Shown piece by piece: positions 10,054 through 24,600 of a stretch of 64,000 nt of DNA; the stretch's first letter is position 1; each line of letters begins with the position of its first letter. Source of the stretch: Spisula solida (Eukaryota; Mollusca; Bivalvia; Venerida; Mactridae); assembly GCA_947247005.1 (NCBI GenBank), contig OX365950.1:51312761-51376760 (forward strand), given 5' to 3'. The notes under the pieces were generated by a model, which saw nothing but the letters and a program-made list of their open reading frames with translations, had not been told where the DNA came from and did not search any database. A program made the translations under genes and the position numbers.

Positions 10054-13000
10054 TTCGAGAGCAACAGACCAACTATGCCACCTATATCTGTTACCAGCAA
10101 AGGAGTACTCAAGCTACTACTCAACATCAAGATAAATAAAGCCACAGGACCAGACGAAATCCCAGCATTCATCTTGAAAGCGGCAGCTACAGAATTAGCC
10201 CCCACCTTGGCTAACCTTTTCCAACTGTCTCTCAACCTAGGTGAAGTGCCACAAGATTGGAGAGAAGCGTTAGTAGTTTCACTACTAGTATTCAAGATAG
10301 AAGAGAGACATCTGGCGTCCAACTACATACCCGTGTCTTTGACATCGATCACATGTAAACTGCTAGAACACATAGTTCATAGCAGCATCATGACATACTT
10401 TGATAAGCACGATGTTTTGAGTGACAACCAGCATGGATTTAGGAAGCGCCGTTCTTGTGAGACCTAACTACACACCACAATACAAGAGATAGCCTCCAAC
10501 ACAGCCAAGGGAAGACAGATGGACGTTATTCTTCTTGACTTTGCCGAAGCATTTGAAAAAGTCCCACACACCCGCCTTCTGCACAAGCTGGACCACTATG
10601 GGGTAAGGGGCAACATCAAGAGCTGGGTGCAGTCCTTCTTGAAGAACAGGAACCAGCAGGTAGTCCTTGATGGAGCTACATCTAAAACAGCAGGAGTACT
10701 CTCTGGAGTGCCAGTGTACAGTCCTCGGCCCCCTATTGTTCCTAGCATACGTGTGCATCAATGATCTTCTAGACACAATAAGATCCTCTTCCTCCAAGCT
10801 GTTTGCAGACGACAGTGCAGTCTTCAAGGTAATCGAGAGCGATCAGGACAGACAACTCCTCCAGGACGACTTAACAGCACTAGAACACTGGGCAGGAATG
10901 TGAAAAATGAGTTTCAACCCCTCAAAGTGTACTGTCATTCGGATCGCTCCCCGCTACCGCACGACCATAGAGACGAGTTACCGTCTTCACGGCCACACGC
11001 TAGATATAGTCGATGCTAGCAAATACCTGGGACTCACTATTGCTGACAAACTCACCTGGGACAAGCACAAAGGGACCATTACAAGCAAAGCTAAGTCGGA
11101 CACTAGGATTTCTCCGCAGAAACATGATATAATGCAATCCACCTGTCAAGGAAACCTGCTACAAAGCCCTAGTTCGACCTGTACTGGAAAATGCAGCCAC
11201 TGTATGGGACTCCTACCAACAGGCTCACATCAAATCCATGGAGCAGATTCAGCGAAGGGCAGCCTGCTTTGCCTTAAATGATTATACCACAAAGACCCCC
11301 AGAATGTGTCACTGACATGATAGACAACCTAAACTGGGAACCTCTAGAGGTCGGCTGTGTATGATGTACAAGATCAACAACCAACTTGTCGACATCAAAG
11401 CTGATGACCACATCCGAAGAGGTGATGCCCGTACCAGAGGGCAACATAGACTGTACCAGGAGCGCATTACAGACAAAGTGCTTGTCAACTCCTACTTTCC
11501 AAGGAAGTGAGAGACTGTAACCTTCTTCCAGACAGCACAGTTGCTGTTCCAACCTGGGATGCCTTCAGGTCACTCCTGTAGGCAGTCACGGTTCATCACT
11601 AGACATGACACTGTGTACATAATTTTAATTGACATTCATGAACTTTTTTAATATTTGTGAGGCACTGTGCGCCACCAACACGCTCAGTTTCATTGAGTTG
11701 CATACGTTCTATGAAGAACCCAACTCAGTAATGGGAAGAAGTAGAAGAACCACTCGATATACTATAGTCGCGCTCATTTTAAAGCGCACGGAGTTTCCTT
11801 CTGTCCCAGCATGCTTTGCGAGTCATGTGATTCCCACGTGATCGATCTGTAACATAAACATTACAAACTACCGCGTATACATGAATGAGTTTGTTTTATA
11901 TTTCATTTCACCGAATGCGATCAAATGTCGAGCATTTTAAGTGATAGTAGATTCTATTTTAAGTTCAATAGGTAGATATTTTATGTCCTCCAATCATTCA
12001 TGAAGAGTTTAACACTTTTAAAATTACGATATAAATTTTCACATACAATACTACATAAAAATGCAACACACAAGCACTCCCTTACCGTACGAAATATCCC
12101 TTTAAAATGGTGTTATCTGAGTAGCGTCAGATACCATCAACAATCTCCAAAATAAGCCAAAATCCCTACCCCAGTGGGCCACATGATATCTACATACAAT
12201 GCAACAGATGGATTTATGTTAAAAAGGCATGCATCATAACACTAAATGAAACAGAAATCACGTTTCTTACACAATGTGTCAGATCAAATCACGGCAAATA
12301 AAAAATTAATATAGAAGGACCAAAATATGACAGTCGACCCATTTAAACTATCTCTATACATTAACATAATGAAAGGAAATGCAATGTACATGTACAGCTA
12401 AATTTCTAGGTTATGCATGTTATTGTACTTTTACCAGATAGTTTATATAGTAAATCCGTCCATTCAAACTACCAAGGTCAGAATTTTACCTATACCCCTA
12501 CCCCCGTCCAAGATTGAATCCCGTAGCTCAAGTGCTAACAAAATAAAAGACGCAGATGTTGTATGGAAAACCCCGTATGTTCCACTTACAGTCAGTTGAT
12601 TTTGTCATTTTGAACATATAGGTTCATGATTTGCGCACGATAAACGTGTGCACTGACCCCTTAAATATATACTAACGTCAAGAAAAAAACCGCTACAATA
12701 ATGAAAAAGGTAAATAACTTTGGTTTTACACATACCATTATTCTAGCTAAGAACGCGCCCATCGAAGCGAAAAGGACTCGATGTGTCCAGATATGGTTCG
12801 TCGCACGATTTATACGTGCGTCCCGTGTTCCTTTGCCAGGAAGTACATGTAGTGCCAGTCGACAGAAGCACAGTTGCATGGTGAAATTAACAAGGACTTT
12901 CGGAAATTGAAAGGGTTTATATGTCACGACTAAAAATGCATTTTGAAAAGCTGGAAAGTGGAATTTCGCAAATTGACGTCGTTGGACGTTTTGTTGTTTC

Positions 13001-13303
13001 AAAATCAACTATCACCAGATTAGTTCAACGCGTAAAGCCACTAGGAGCTTATATAATAGGTCTCGTTGAGATGCGCCACGTGTGACCTCTGTACGTCAAT
13101 ACGTTTATATCCGTTAACGTCACCCGCGTGTTCGCTTGACAACGTCACAATTGACTTATTCTCAATTGTATGAGATATAATACACATAATAATTCTTCGT
13201 CGAATGGGCTTACTTGATCGCTTGTATCTTTTATTTTGTTAGTACACCGGCCACAGGACTCCATTTTTGACGGGGAATGCGAGCTGAGCTCCTTGTCATT
13301 ATA

Positions 13304-13467
13304 CAGTAAAGTTCCGCTAATAAGACCACTTTGGTTATTTTGAAATCATGCAGATTTTTGCCAGTTTAAGGTCCCAAAGTATTAAATTGAGAAAAAAAGG
13401 TCCGCTAATAAGACCGATTCACTATTTAGACCACCCTTTGACTGGACTTATTAGCGGAACTTCACTG
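13304..13467. mobile_element. pogo-like MITE, 164 bp, TA target site
   Basis: The ends CAGTAAAGTTCCGCTAATAA and its inverse (CTTATTAGCGGAACTTCACTG) are about 24 bp long and flanked by TA on both sides. CAGT...ACTG ends with TA duplication are the mark of pogo-type Tc1/mariner derivatives. Confidence 0.85.
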
Positions 13468-14779
13468 TATTAACATATACAGATATTTTGAATGGGTCGA
13501 CTGCTATGCTGTTTTTAGGTCGTCTTTGTGATTCCGTCATTCTCCGGCACAGAACACACACAAAACATAAGTCACAGACATTTAGCCTAAGTCACAATGA
13601 ACAATAGAAAATTGAAACTGCATAGCGACAAAAAACTGTACTCCTTCAGCTGGGAACCTTAACCGGAGTGAGATACAAACAGGAACGAGTCGCAATGACG
13701 ATCATACTAGAATATCACCAGGACAAAACGCCAACAGAAACACTGCACGTGATGAATGCCGTTTGGGAATAAACGAAGCAGCGTTATTGTAGACTTCACA
13801 GTGCACGTACAGCAGCAAAGTAACAAGAACAACCACCTTTATAGATTCAAGCAACTAACGAGAATGCACAGTTAAAGGACGCACCACTTAAGCATGCAGT
13901 TTATCGCATAATTAAATTATCATTTATAATAAAATCTTAGAACTAAGAAAACGTTTAATTATCTTTGTAAATATAATAAGGTTGCCAATGACCCGATATC
14001 TGTTTCGACCTCGATAAGTTTTGCGACGTCAAAACACATTGAACACAGTCTGCAGTTTAATTTATGACTGGGCTTTCTGACATTGAAATCGTCTTACGAA
14101 TTTTTAGTCCAGGGTAATGCATCAAGGACGTATTGTATGTGTGAACCGCCTAACAACTGTTAGGCTGTAGTTATTATCTGATAGCTCGTAGCGAATTTCA
14201 GCCGCCCCCTCCCGGAAGTATTTTACTAAATATTTACCGTTAACGCAGTGCCCTCCCTTTACAGCATATGATTTATGTATTCGATATGCTCTAGCATTGG
14301 TTGTTTGTGCGTTCGGGGCTTTAAAATGTCTGAATTTTGGACCGTTGAATTTTACACTCATTCAAGAGACTATATATCTATAGTATCTGCTCAAACAGGC
14401 ATACTTCTTTTGAAATGACCTATTTTTCAAAATGTTCTTGAATTTCATTTCGAGTTGCTTTATTCAATTGTATTGTTCCATAATTTAACGCCCGAGTATG
14501 AATAAGGTAACTGACACAATCTTTATAACATCACTCACTAACTTAGTCAGAGCACGCACATTATACGACTTCGTGGTCAGGGAATGGAATTAAACACGAA
14601 TGTGAGATCTCATTCCATAGAAATAAGTACACTATTCAAGTGATGTTTACAAATGTTCATATCACGAGGTTTGAAAACGACAGTCAGTGTTAGATTTATT
14701 TTATATACATACAGATACACAGTTTGACTTTCAACCATGGATTTAGACTAGACGTTTGTTGATACTCTCATATAATGTA

Positions 14780-15766
14780 CGAGGGATGATCATTATATAA
14801 CGAGAAAATGCTTATAACTTTGCTACTACATGTTATTTTCTAACAATAGTGTGTGTTGGTTAATGCATATATTAGAAAAAAGCGTACGAAATAGTTAACA
14901 AATGTACTAACAAATACATTATTTGGGAAATTTTTGCCGACCTCATGAAACCGGTCATGTTTGCACATTTTAACGTAGTTCAGAAATTAACTATGATCAC
15001 TCCTTCAATATGTATACGTCTTCGCCAATGCGATACCAAGATGAAAAAAATCAACGATAGTCATCCTTAGGAGTTTCGTTCAGAACATCCAACATTTTCG
15101 TGCGTAATTCTGACGTCGACGTCACGTTATGGCCACTTCGCGTTTTCTATCGCAAATGCCATTGCCCAATGTCCTGTGAAAATATTACGTCATAATTTCT
15201 AGACTAGTAGTGGATTGTGCTTTTTGGCAGTAATGTTTTGCTCAAAGTTCAGTATTTGAACCACTTCGTAGCGTGCATGTTGTTGAATGTCCCGAAGATT
15301 GGTTACTCTACGAGAAACTTAAACTAAAAAAATAGCGTTGACCAATATAAATTGCCCTCCTTTATTTTGTCACGTGATGAACTGAAATGATTATTGTTAA
15401 GTTGCTGATTGTCCTCTACCAGTCGTTCTTACATGAGCCAATGTCGTAACGAATGACAACATAACCCGTGTATGAAGTCACCATCAGTTAGGCGAGTCTT
15501 AGTTAGGTGACCCCAAGTACCAATTTTCATCAAATTTCTATTGCTTACATGAAAATTGTGAGGGTTTGAATTTGAGTGAAAACTGTGAAAATTCCACAAA
15601 ATGCCCCGCCTAGCAACAATAGATTTTAGCAAGATGTCGCTGTTATCATGAATATTCAGGGAACATTGCTAATGTATGTTATTACTTCCAGCCAAAGTTT
15701 GATTTAAACCGAAATGCTGGTAACAAAATTATAAGCATTTTCTCGTTATATATTGATCATCCCTCG
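14780..15766. mobile_element. Tc1/mariner-like element, 987 bp, about 40-bp ends
   Basis: The left end CGAGGGATGATCATTATATA continues ACGAGAAAATGCTTATAA; the right end is the inverse with one or two differences. Both sides are flanked by TA. No clear transposase frame is visible, so it is non-autonomous or heavily decayed. Confidence 0.8.
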
Positions 15767-18611
15767 TATATTCCAAAAGAAAACAGTGTCAAACAGTTGT
15801 GCGAGCAAACGGTGGATTTACACAATATTAGGAAAATTTGTTTTTTTGTATTAATTATATATTTAACCATAGCTCGGTCAATAAGTGTTTGATCTTGCTG
15901 AAATTTTCAACATATGTAGTTTGGACATGTGGAATTACAATTCAGTTGATTTTTAAAGATCTGATTACAATTGTCACAAACAGAATAAACAAATGATGAC
16001 ATCAGCAGAAGCGTGTTAAAGTGTTTCTTAGTTTGTTGATGCAGCAAAGTATGACTGTTTCTGCTTTGCTGATAAAGTTCGTTTTCAAGTATTTGTACTT
16101 ATCACGAGGACAGAAATATAGAAAACAATGATAAGAACATTTAGAACAAAGCCTACTTAAGGTTTTGAATTGCTGCCTTTTTACCTAAAAACAATTTCCA
16201 CTTGGTTACCTCCCCTTGACCATAACACGGAATTGTGTGAGGTATATTTCCATGGCCATAATAATCAAAATGTGTTACTAAGCAATTTTTAAAGTTCCAA
16301 CCACCATGTTGTTGAGTAAAAACGAATCGCTTTCTTTTGTGAGTGTGGTTTTTTAATTAGACGATAATTTTATGTCTAAAATTCCAAATTACCATACCAG
16401 AGAATACTGCAAGAATAATTTCACCTACACGTCAATTTCGCGTACATTTTACTTCTTTATGTTTCATGGTTCAATCTATCTATCTATATAATTAAAAAAA
16501 ACTTTATTACTTCAATCTTGTGGTCGAAACATGCACACAAAATTTCATCGAAAATATTAATAGAGCTAGAGGCATTCTAAGAGTTATACGGCAAAAACAC
16601 GTGCACACTTAAGGTAGATTCTACCCCTTGAAAATGCTTGAAAAACATGCACTTGATAAAAACTATTTCAAACAGCGTATGTCATCTGATTTTATCATAT
16701 ATTATAGGAAACCATTGTAGCACTTGCATGTGATGTGAAATGTACCATATAGTCGCCTTATTCAAATGCTAGCACTAAAATAAAGGCGATTTTTGAATGA
16801 AAAATACAGCATTTTTTTCAAAATGTCAAACGTTATCATTATTGTATTTTATAATACGAACTCATTGAATATACTTTATAATCAATCGTCGCAAGGGCAT
16901 GCCAGGCTTGAAATTAGCTGCTGGTGTTTTGTTTACGAGAAAAACACCTTCATGTTGATGTGTAATTTCGACAAGGAAGTCGCCATGTTTGATCCCTCCT
17001 GTCACCACAGTAAACGTACAGCAACGTGTTTTTCAAACAAAGTAATCAACATAATCGATAGCCAGATCGAATAATGAACTTTATTGCATAAATAAAATAT
17101 TGAAGTTGAAGTTGATTGCATTCATAATTTATCATCTTTACAAACGATCCTACGATAATAACAATGAAATCCAAATATTTATAATTGTTTTCATCTCGTT
17201 TGTTTACGAATTTCGCGCTGTGTAGTAAATTTATATTCATGCGCCAAAGTAGTGCGACAGTTTATCGACGAAATCAATATGATGCGGTGTTCATAATGTG
17301 CCGTTCATAACAAATAATGACATCGAATACAATATGATACTTACGGTTTAACAGTTTAATATAAGTCCCAATGAAACATCAACATCAGCATTTTCCTATC
17401 TCAACACATGCTGCACATGTTAGCGAATTGATAATCTGATATGTGTTACGAGGCTGTCTGTCAAACTTTATTTTAGTTAAATTACAAAAGTACTATGCGT
17501 TTTTAAATAATCCTTATGTTAATTATGCTCGTATAATCATTGCAAACACAGTTTTGTAACTTGATTGTCTGGATCGTTTCTCGATCACATACAGTTTGTG
17601 TAAAATCGGTCATTACACATTCTGTCAGAAATATTCAATCCACACGAATAGTCCGTGCAAATGTTACAACGTGATCGGTAAGTTTATGTATGGTGTGAGG
17701 TTACTGCCATGCTATATTATCGTCTGCAAATAGGTTTTTGAGTAATATTTAACCATTTTAACACACAAACTGACCAAATACAGCATTTTTCCATGTTAAA
17801 AGAAACGGGCTAACGGACGGTACAAACGTTATCAGTGACCAGTTCGACTATAGATAAATAAGCAATTTATTTGGTATATAAACAAATAAAATACAGTGGA
17901 AAGGAATATCTAACTAAATATGTTTATAAATGAAAGAAATACTAAAGCTTTAATTAATTTTCCATAAACCTGTTTCAGTTCTTTCGAGGCAACTAAAAAC
18001 TTTTACAAATAATCGGGTTTTAAGTCTTATAGACCCGATAAAATCGGTTATCGACAAACCAATAACTATCTGGTCTGTCAGGTCCACCGTACCCTAAACT
18101 ATTTAGGATTTATTAAAAGTAGGCCTTCATACATACACATGTGATAGATTTTAATTCATGTTGATGTATTTTATTGTTCAAAATCAATGCATTTTGACTG
18201 CTTTTATTTAAATGAATGGGCAGGCATGACCTTGTTCAAATATTTGACAAACACAATTTCTAATTTTTCTAGCATTTTGTTACCCAGAATTATATTATGA
18301 TAATATGTCAGCAAAATGTCATTGGCCAATATTTTATCTAGATCTCTATAATTATAAATATATCGATCTATTCAATTGATGACACTGTGACTTCGTGACC
18401 CGGTGGACTATATAATTTATATAATATATATATGAACTTTTCCTGATGAAATATTATCGTTTTGTTTCTGTAGTAAGTTAATGTCTTCGCGGGGAATAAC
18501 AACAATTCATCCTCTATGTTGCTATGCTATGCTAGGAACCTCTCGTCTGCAAGTTATAAGGGGAGGTAATCCAAATTGCTGGACCGAAATCGGACTTTAT
18601 CCTTTCCAAAA

Positions 18612-21600
18612 ATGGCGACCAGCGGGTAATTGCAATATTTTCTCTGATTTGTTCGGTGTTTTTGTTCAGATTTGTCGATTAATCATGACGTTTCTTTAAT
18701 GTAAATGTTTTATGAACTTATACAAAAAGTTTATGTACATATAAAATGCGCGTCTAGCGAGTTTAAGTTACTATAAACTACGTTGAGTAGTTTTCTCGCT
18801 GCAAATTTCTAGTTTCTCTTTGGAGACTGAGCACACGATCACGGTAGACACCATGCACACTGTCTACGTGCTGTCCTCTATCAGTCTTTTTAGCCCTATT
18901 ATTACTTAACGCTTATTGTTTGTATAGTACCCTTCCAAAAATCCAGAAACTGGAATCCCTCGCCGAGCCATGAGGAGCCTCTGGCCTGGAGACCGTTAAC
19001 ATGGGCGAGCGCTACGTAGCGCTTTCCACGGGAGGTAATCCTTACCTTCTATATTTAGTTGAACGGGAGGTAACTGAATAAAGGCCCTCGATAGCGCTTT
19101 GCTTAGGCAACGGACCCCTGTTTACCGCACAGGCTCTCTGTGTGATTTTAGGGTCGGGCAAAATGATTATATTGTAAGCACTACCGTGTAGAGTATGATT
19201 TTATGGCAGACCGAGAGCCTGGGGTTTACAACTGCCATGTTTACTGTAAAACAATTTAAAACGAAAAAGTGCAGATGAGGGGCTCAGACCCTTGCCTTTG
19301 TATTATAATCCTTAGTTTTATGACTGAGCTAGCTGGTGTCATGTCATAAGTCGGTCTTCACAGTCACTACACTGCTTCCATGTTCATTTCTGGGTTAGCC
19401 TGATAAGCTTCAAGTTCTCAATGAGGCCTATTTAAGTACTCACCACTGTTACTATCTACATCTACATTTAACTCCCTGTCAATCTATACAGATTATAAAT
19501 GGCAGGCGCAGTCAGGAGCAGTTAGTTAAGAGTTAAAAAATGAGAAAATCTCATTACGTGCAAAGAGTAAAAGAATAATATACAGTGCAAAGTTAAAAAC
19601 AGGCTAATACTGTGGCCAGCCGCTCAGCATAAATGTTGATACTGGGGCTGGATGAAAAACTGCGATGGGAACCCCCAGTATTACTAGAGCTTATCTCTAC
19701 AAATTGAGCTAGCCGGTCGCCTGTCATGAGTTGGTCCCACAGTCATTACACTCCTTCTCCCTCATTTCTTGGGTAGGACCCTTTAAATAGAGGAAAGCTA
19801 TGATTACTCTCACTGAGCTCTTAAGTACCTCTGCCCATTATATAACTGCTGCCACAAAGTAATGTAGATGAAAAGGTGCATCCGATGCAGGACTCCCAAC
19901 ACATGATCAGTATTACAACACCATTCCCCGAGAACATAGAGATGAAACGCTCACAGTAATTCCCACAAAGACACGGAAAATGCTGGGTTTATTATTCTGA
20001 AGTTCAGACTAACTTATTACTTTTGTATTTATTTTACTATGGGTAACTGTGCATATCTTAAAGTTGCAATTCTTGTATATTTTTTTTGATAATGAACTTT
20101 CATGTATTTAAATAATTGATCAGAAATGTTTTGTTTTATTTTCAGATTCACCTTTGGCAAAAATACAGGTTAGTTTAATAATGATTTTTTAACAGTACAT
20201 AATTATATTATCTATAAATTGTTTCCAAACTTCAAAGCTGAAGTTAAACAAACATCATCATATCATTATGCAATTTTGATTGGTTTATTTCATTCCTGAT
20301 TTTTCAGCTACTATGGCAGGGGTTCCAATCTGACGGGTCATTTTAACACTCTAGCACTTTCAATTTTGCTTTGATATTCACCAAACTTGGTCAGTAGTTG
20401 TATCTCAATGAAATCTAGGTCAAGTTCGAAGTTGGGTCATTTGTGGTCAAAAACTAGGTCAAAAGGTCAAATAATAGCAAAACCTTGTTAACACTCAGGA
20501 GGTCACATTCTTACTTTGATCTTCAGCAAACTTAGTCAGTAGTTGTATCTCAATGAAATCTATGTCAAGTTTGAAGTTGGGTCATGTGGGGTCAAAAGGT
20601 CAAATAATAGCAAAACCTTGTTAACACTCAGGAGGTCACATTCTTACTTTGATCTTCAGCAAACTTAGTCAGTAGTTGTATCTCAATGAAAGCTATGTAA
20701 AGTTTGAAGTTGGGTCATGTGGGGTCAAAAACTAGGTCAAATGGTCAAATATTAGGATAACCTTGTTAACAATGACAATGACAATATTTTATTTGACATG
20801 GCCGCCACCGGCCCAGAATCAACATATATTATTTTACATATTCATACATCTATAGATATGTAATACAAGCATAAATGTAACACAATTACATGTTAACACT
20901 CTGGTGGCCACATTTTTGCTTTAATCTTCATGAAATTTTGTCAAAATGTTTATCTTGGTGACCCTAAGGTCAAGTTCGAAGTTGTTTCATGTGGGGTCAA
21001 AAACTAGATCGTAAGGTCAAATAATAGGAAAACCTTGTTAACACTTTGGAGGCCACATTTTTGTTTTGATCTTCACCACACTTGGTCAGTAGTTGTATCT
21101 TAATGAAATCTAGGCCAAGTTCGAAGTTATGTCATGTGGCGTCAAACACTAGGTCAAAAGGTCAAATAATAGAAAAACCTTATTAACACTCTTGAGGCCA
21201 TATTTTTGCTTTAATCTTGATCTACTTTGGTCAAAATGTCTATCTTGATGACCTTAAGGTCACGTTTGAAGGTGGGTCAAGTGGGTAAAAAACTAGGTCA
21301 ATATGTCAAATAATAGCAAAACCTTTTTAACACTCTGGAGGCCTCAGTTTTGCTTTAACCTTCATCAAGTTTAGTCAATATGTTTATCTTGATGACCTTA
21401 AGGCCAAGTTCAACATTTGGCCATGTTTAGCAGGTGAGCGCCCCAGGATCTATGATCCTCTTGTTGTTATGTATCCATTTATCTCTACTTCAGCAACCCC
21501 TGGTTTTGGCGTTCAAGCAAGTGCGACAACACAGAATGCAGTTACTGGCACACCACAGATGGGCTTCGGTGCCACACCGAGTGCAGTAACTGGTACACCA

Positions 21601-24600
21601 CAAATAGGTTTCGGTGCCACACCGAGTGCAGTAACTGGTACACCACAAATAGGTTTCGGTGCCACACCAAGTGCAGTAACCGGCACACCACAGATAGGTT
21701 TTGGTGTCACACCGAGTGCCGTTACTGGTACACCACAAATAGGTTTTGGTGCCACTAGTAGTTTAGCAAAACCTAACTTTGGTTTAGCTACACCTGCTGC
21801 TGCTGGTACTCCAAGTAAGCATCATCTTACTGTCCTCTTATTTACCATCTAACTGACCCAAAATACCTTGCAACTGCTGCACATTGAACTAGTCCAGGGG
21901 CTGTAGAAATGTTTTCATTTAGCCAGTTAATCCTCAAAAGGATGCGGTTGGTTTGAAATCTCACTTAAGACGTAACAAAGTAGAAAATGACAATAAGTAG
22001 CCGGTAAGCATGTTTAAATAGCCAGTGATTTTTTGGCTGCCTACCAGCTCTTCTACACCCCTGCAAGTCAAGTTGACCTCATTGCTTGACACACTTCTTA
22101 GTCACAAGTAAAGTTAACTCCCGTTATATGTTTTCATAAGGAGAAAGGTCTTACAAATTTATATATGCAAGGTATGTTTTAAAAGACATAACTCTGAAGC
22201 CATGATAGTGCACAAAGTATTAAGTGTTGAAATCTGTATTTGAAATTTTCATACTCATCGAAACATCTGATAAGCCATAAACTTTTGTTATAAATATCTT
22301 AATATCGTTTTATTAGTCCCCTACCGGTTTTTGACCGGAGGGGACTATAGGTCCGTCCGTCAGTCAGTCCGTCCGTCTGTCAAAAAATCTGGATCCTGAC
22401 ATAACTCAAACAATTTCCAAGCTAGGTTTATAAAAATTGGTATGTGGATAGGGGGCAATAAGGGGATAATGCACGTCCAAAAATATTTAGATTCCGACCA
22501 AAATTGTGGTTGCTATGGCAACAGAAACATTGAAAAATGGCTTAAAACCGATAGGGGACTTCTGTATTGCTTGCAATTCTTAATTACTTGTTTTATCTTC
22601 CAGATGTATCATTTGGAGCTACTGCGGCCCCTGCTACTGGTACCCCTGGCTTAAACCTTGCTCAGCCAGCTTCTGCTGGATTCTCACTGGGTGCAGCAGC
22701 TGCTTCCACTGTAGCTAAGACTGGTTTAGCTGGAACAGTAGGGACATCAAGCACACCATCATTCAGCTTTGCTAAACCAATTGCAGGTGTGTATAAAAGT
22801 ACCCTTTTAAAGCTTAAGTTCAGACCTGTGTACTGTAAAATCACATATTTTCGTGGGTATTTAATTTTGTTGTTGATTTTGATAGAATGCATTTCGTGGA
22901 GTCGTAAATTTGTGGATTACAGAACATGAAAGGGTAAACCCTTGTCTGACCTTAAGAGGTTGATTAATTGTGGGGATTATATTAAGTGGTCAAGTTCAAC
23001 AACGAAATCAAGAAAATTTAACTCCCTTGAAAAAGATTTATTTTACAGTATGTTCAGGCGATCATTGGGTAGCCAGCCGGCTGTTTGTCGTGACGTCCAT
23101 GGCATCTACTGCACATTGGCTTTTGACCCTCTAGGTCTAGCCGAGATATCTATTGGTACATCTGGGTAAACTTGGAGCATTGTGGGTTATTCTTGCTCAG
23201 AGAAAGTAAGCAGTGCCAGAGATGGGGATCGAAACTTGGGCCTCTTGGTCCCTAATGATGCTGCCTACCTCTAAACCATTGTTTTCAACGTGTTTGTTTT
23301 GCTATTATTATAGTATATGATTTGGTTTATGTTGGCTGCAAACTATAGTACTGCTGTAGAATTGTTTATATTTGTGCTCAGAGGTGTGATGACAAATCTA
23401 CTTGAAAGTTTATTTTGAAGTTTATGATCGCATGCATGGGTAAGGATCTTCCACTATCGTGTCTACTGAGTTCACATTTAGTAACAAGAAAACCTGGATA
23501 CTGTATTTACGGAAATAATAAACTTTCGATCAAATTTAAATTCTTTATAATTATTTACAACTATCAATCTTGGGATAAATTTAGCTGCAATACAAGTAAT
23601 TATTCAATTAATGAACTCCTACAATCCATATACCGCCCCAATTTGCTGTTGGTAAAGAATAATATATAAAGAATTAAAATTTTATTTGTAAGTTAAAAAT
23701 TTCGGTAAGTGCTTTGATAAAGCAGTATCCTGAGGATAAAACTAACATTGCATTATGTTGCAGCTACCACAGCCACGGGTGGGTTAGGGTTTGGTGGAGC
23801 ACTCAAGTTGAGTACAGCAAACACTACAGCCACTACAGGACTAGGAGGTTTTGGTTTACCTTCAACAGCGGCTGCTACAGGTACCAGTATATTTGGTCAG
23901 TCAGTTGCCAAGACAACGTCATCTGGTCTCGGAGGGGTTGATCCAAAAACAACTACATCAGCTACTGCAAGCGATGCTGGAAAACCTGGGTAAGGATCTT
24001 CCATTGTAAATACTGCTTAATCATTCCACACTGTGTTGGTGAGGCAGTGTTGTCATACTCAGGGTCTTACCATTCTCGAATAATCTGAAAATTGGGATTT
24101 GGCTTCACTAGAAACAATGAACTTTTCTGCAGAAAATTAGTTATTTTGAAAAAAATTTAAATAATTGACAAAGTTATTGTCATTTGAAGTGCCATAATCT
24201 GAATTTTAACAATAAAACCGTGTTTGAAACCTAGTTAAGGTGTTTAGAGATGTGTGCTCATGGCACCCAAAACAGAATTGTGACTCATTTTCAGGATTGG
24301 GCACTTTGCCTCAGTAGAACCTATGCCTACTTCTTTGATGACTATGTTGTAATGTTAAGCTAGTGTGAGCTGTCATAGTATAGGCATACACAGTTCTGTA
24401 CTGGCAGGCGTCCTACATCCGGACACTTTTGGCATATTTTTCACGATAACTCGAGAAATGTGTAAATCAAGTCATTGAAATTTCACCTGAAAGAAGCTAG
24501 GTTCGTCTCTGAACTGAAGAGCTAATTTGTTTACTTCTAAAAATAGCTCAAGTGCATTTTTGAGGGCCGATGTAGGGGTCACTACATCACCTCAGTTTTA

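Larger units (their letters stand above)
8040..11665 (+). pseudogene. Decayed non-LTR retrotransposon (CR1/Jockey-like LINE)
   Basis: The frame order is endonuclease then reverse transcriptase. Endonuclease parts are at 8053-8353 (RSSEILPPQLGYDIFRRDRP, AAFYRPPN) and, beyond an inserted transposon, 9358-9703 (DFNLPDIDW, FPTRKDNTLDI). Reverse transcriptase runs over 10075-11280: NKATGPDEIPAFILK, NQHGFRKRRSCET, DFAEAFEKVPHTRLLHKLD, then after a frameshift LFADDSAVF with the FADD active site, and SKYLGLTI. A C-terminal tail (CMMYKINNQLVDI) is at 11350-11500. Frameshifts lie near 9700, 10470, 10715, 10900 and 11100, so it is inactive. The 5' end is truncated. Confidence 0.85.
11666..18611. other. 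Intergenic region upstream of NUP58
   Basis: No exon was recognised. It holds a pogo-like MITE (13304-13467), a TA-flanked element of 987 bp (14780-15766) and AT-rich sequence. A ~93-codon open frame at 16793-17074 has no recognisable features and is probably chance. The NUP58 promoter should lie in the last part; a TATA-like run is near 18410-18430. Confidence 0.55.

Noticed and set aside
16793..17074. 93-codon plus-strand frame upstream of NUP58
   Set aside because: AT-rich composition, no domain, no splice or promoter context; consistent with chance.
21490..21755. Minus-strand open frames of about 80 codons opposite NUP58 exon 3
   Set aside because: They are antisense reads of the 45-bp FG repeat, which keeps several frames open; no start context or homology.
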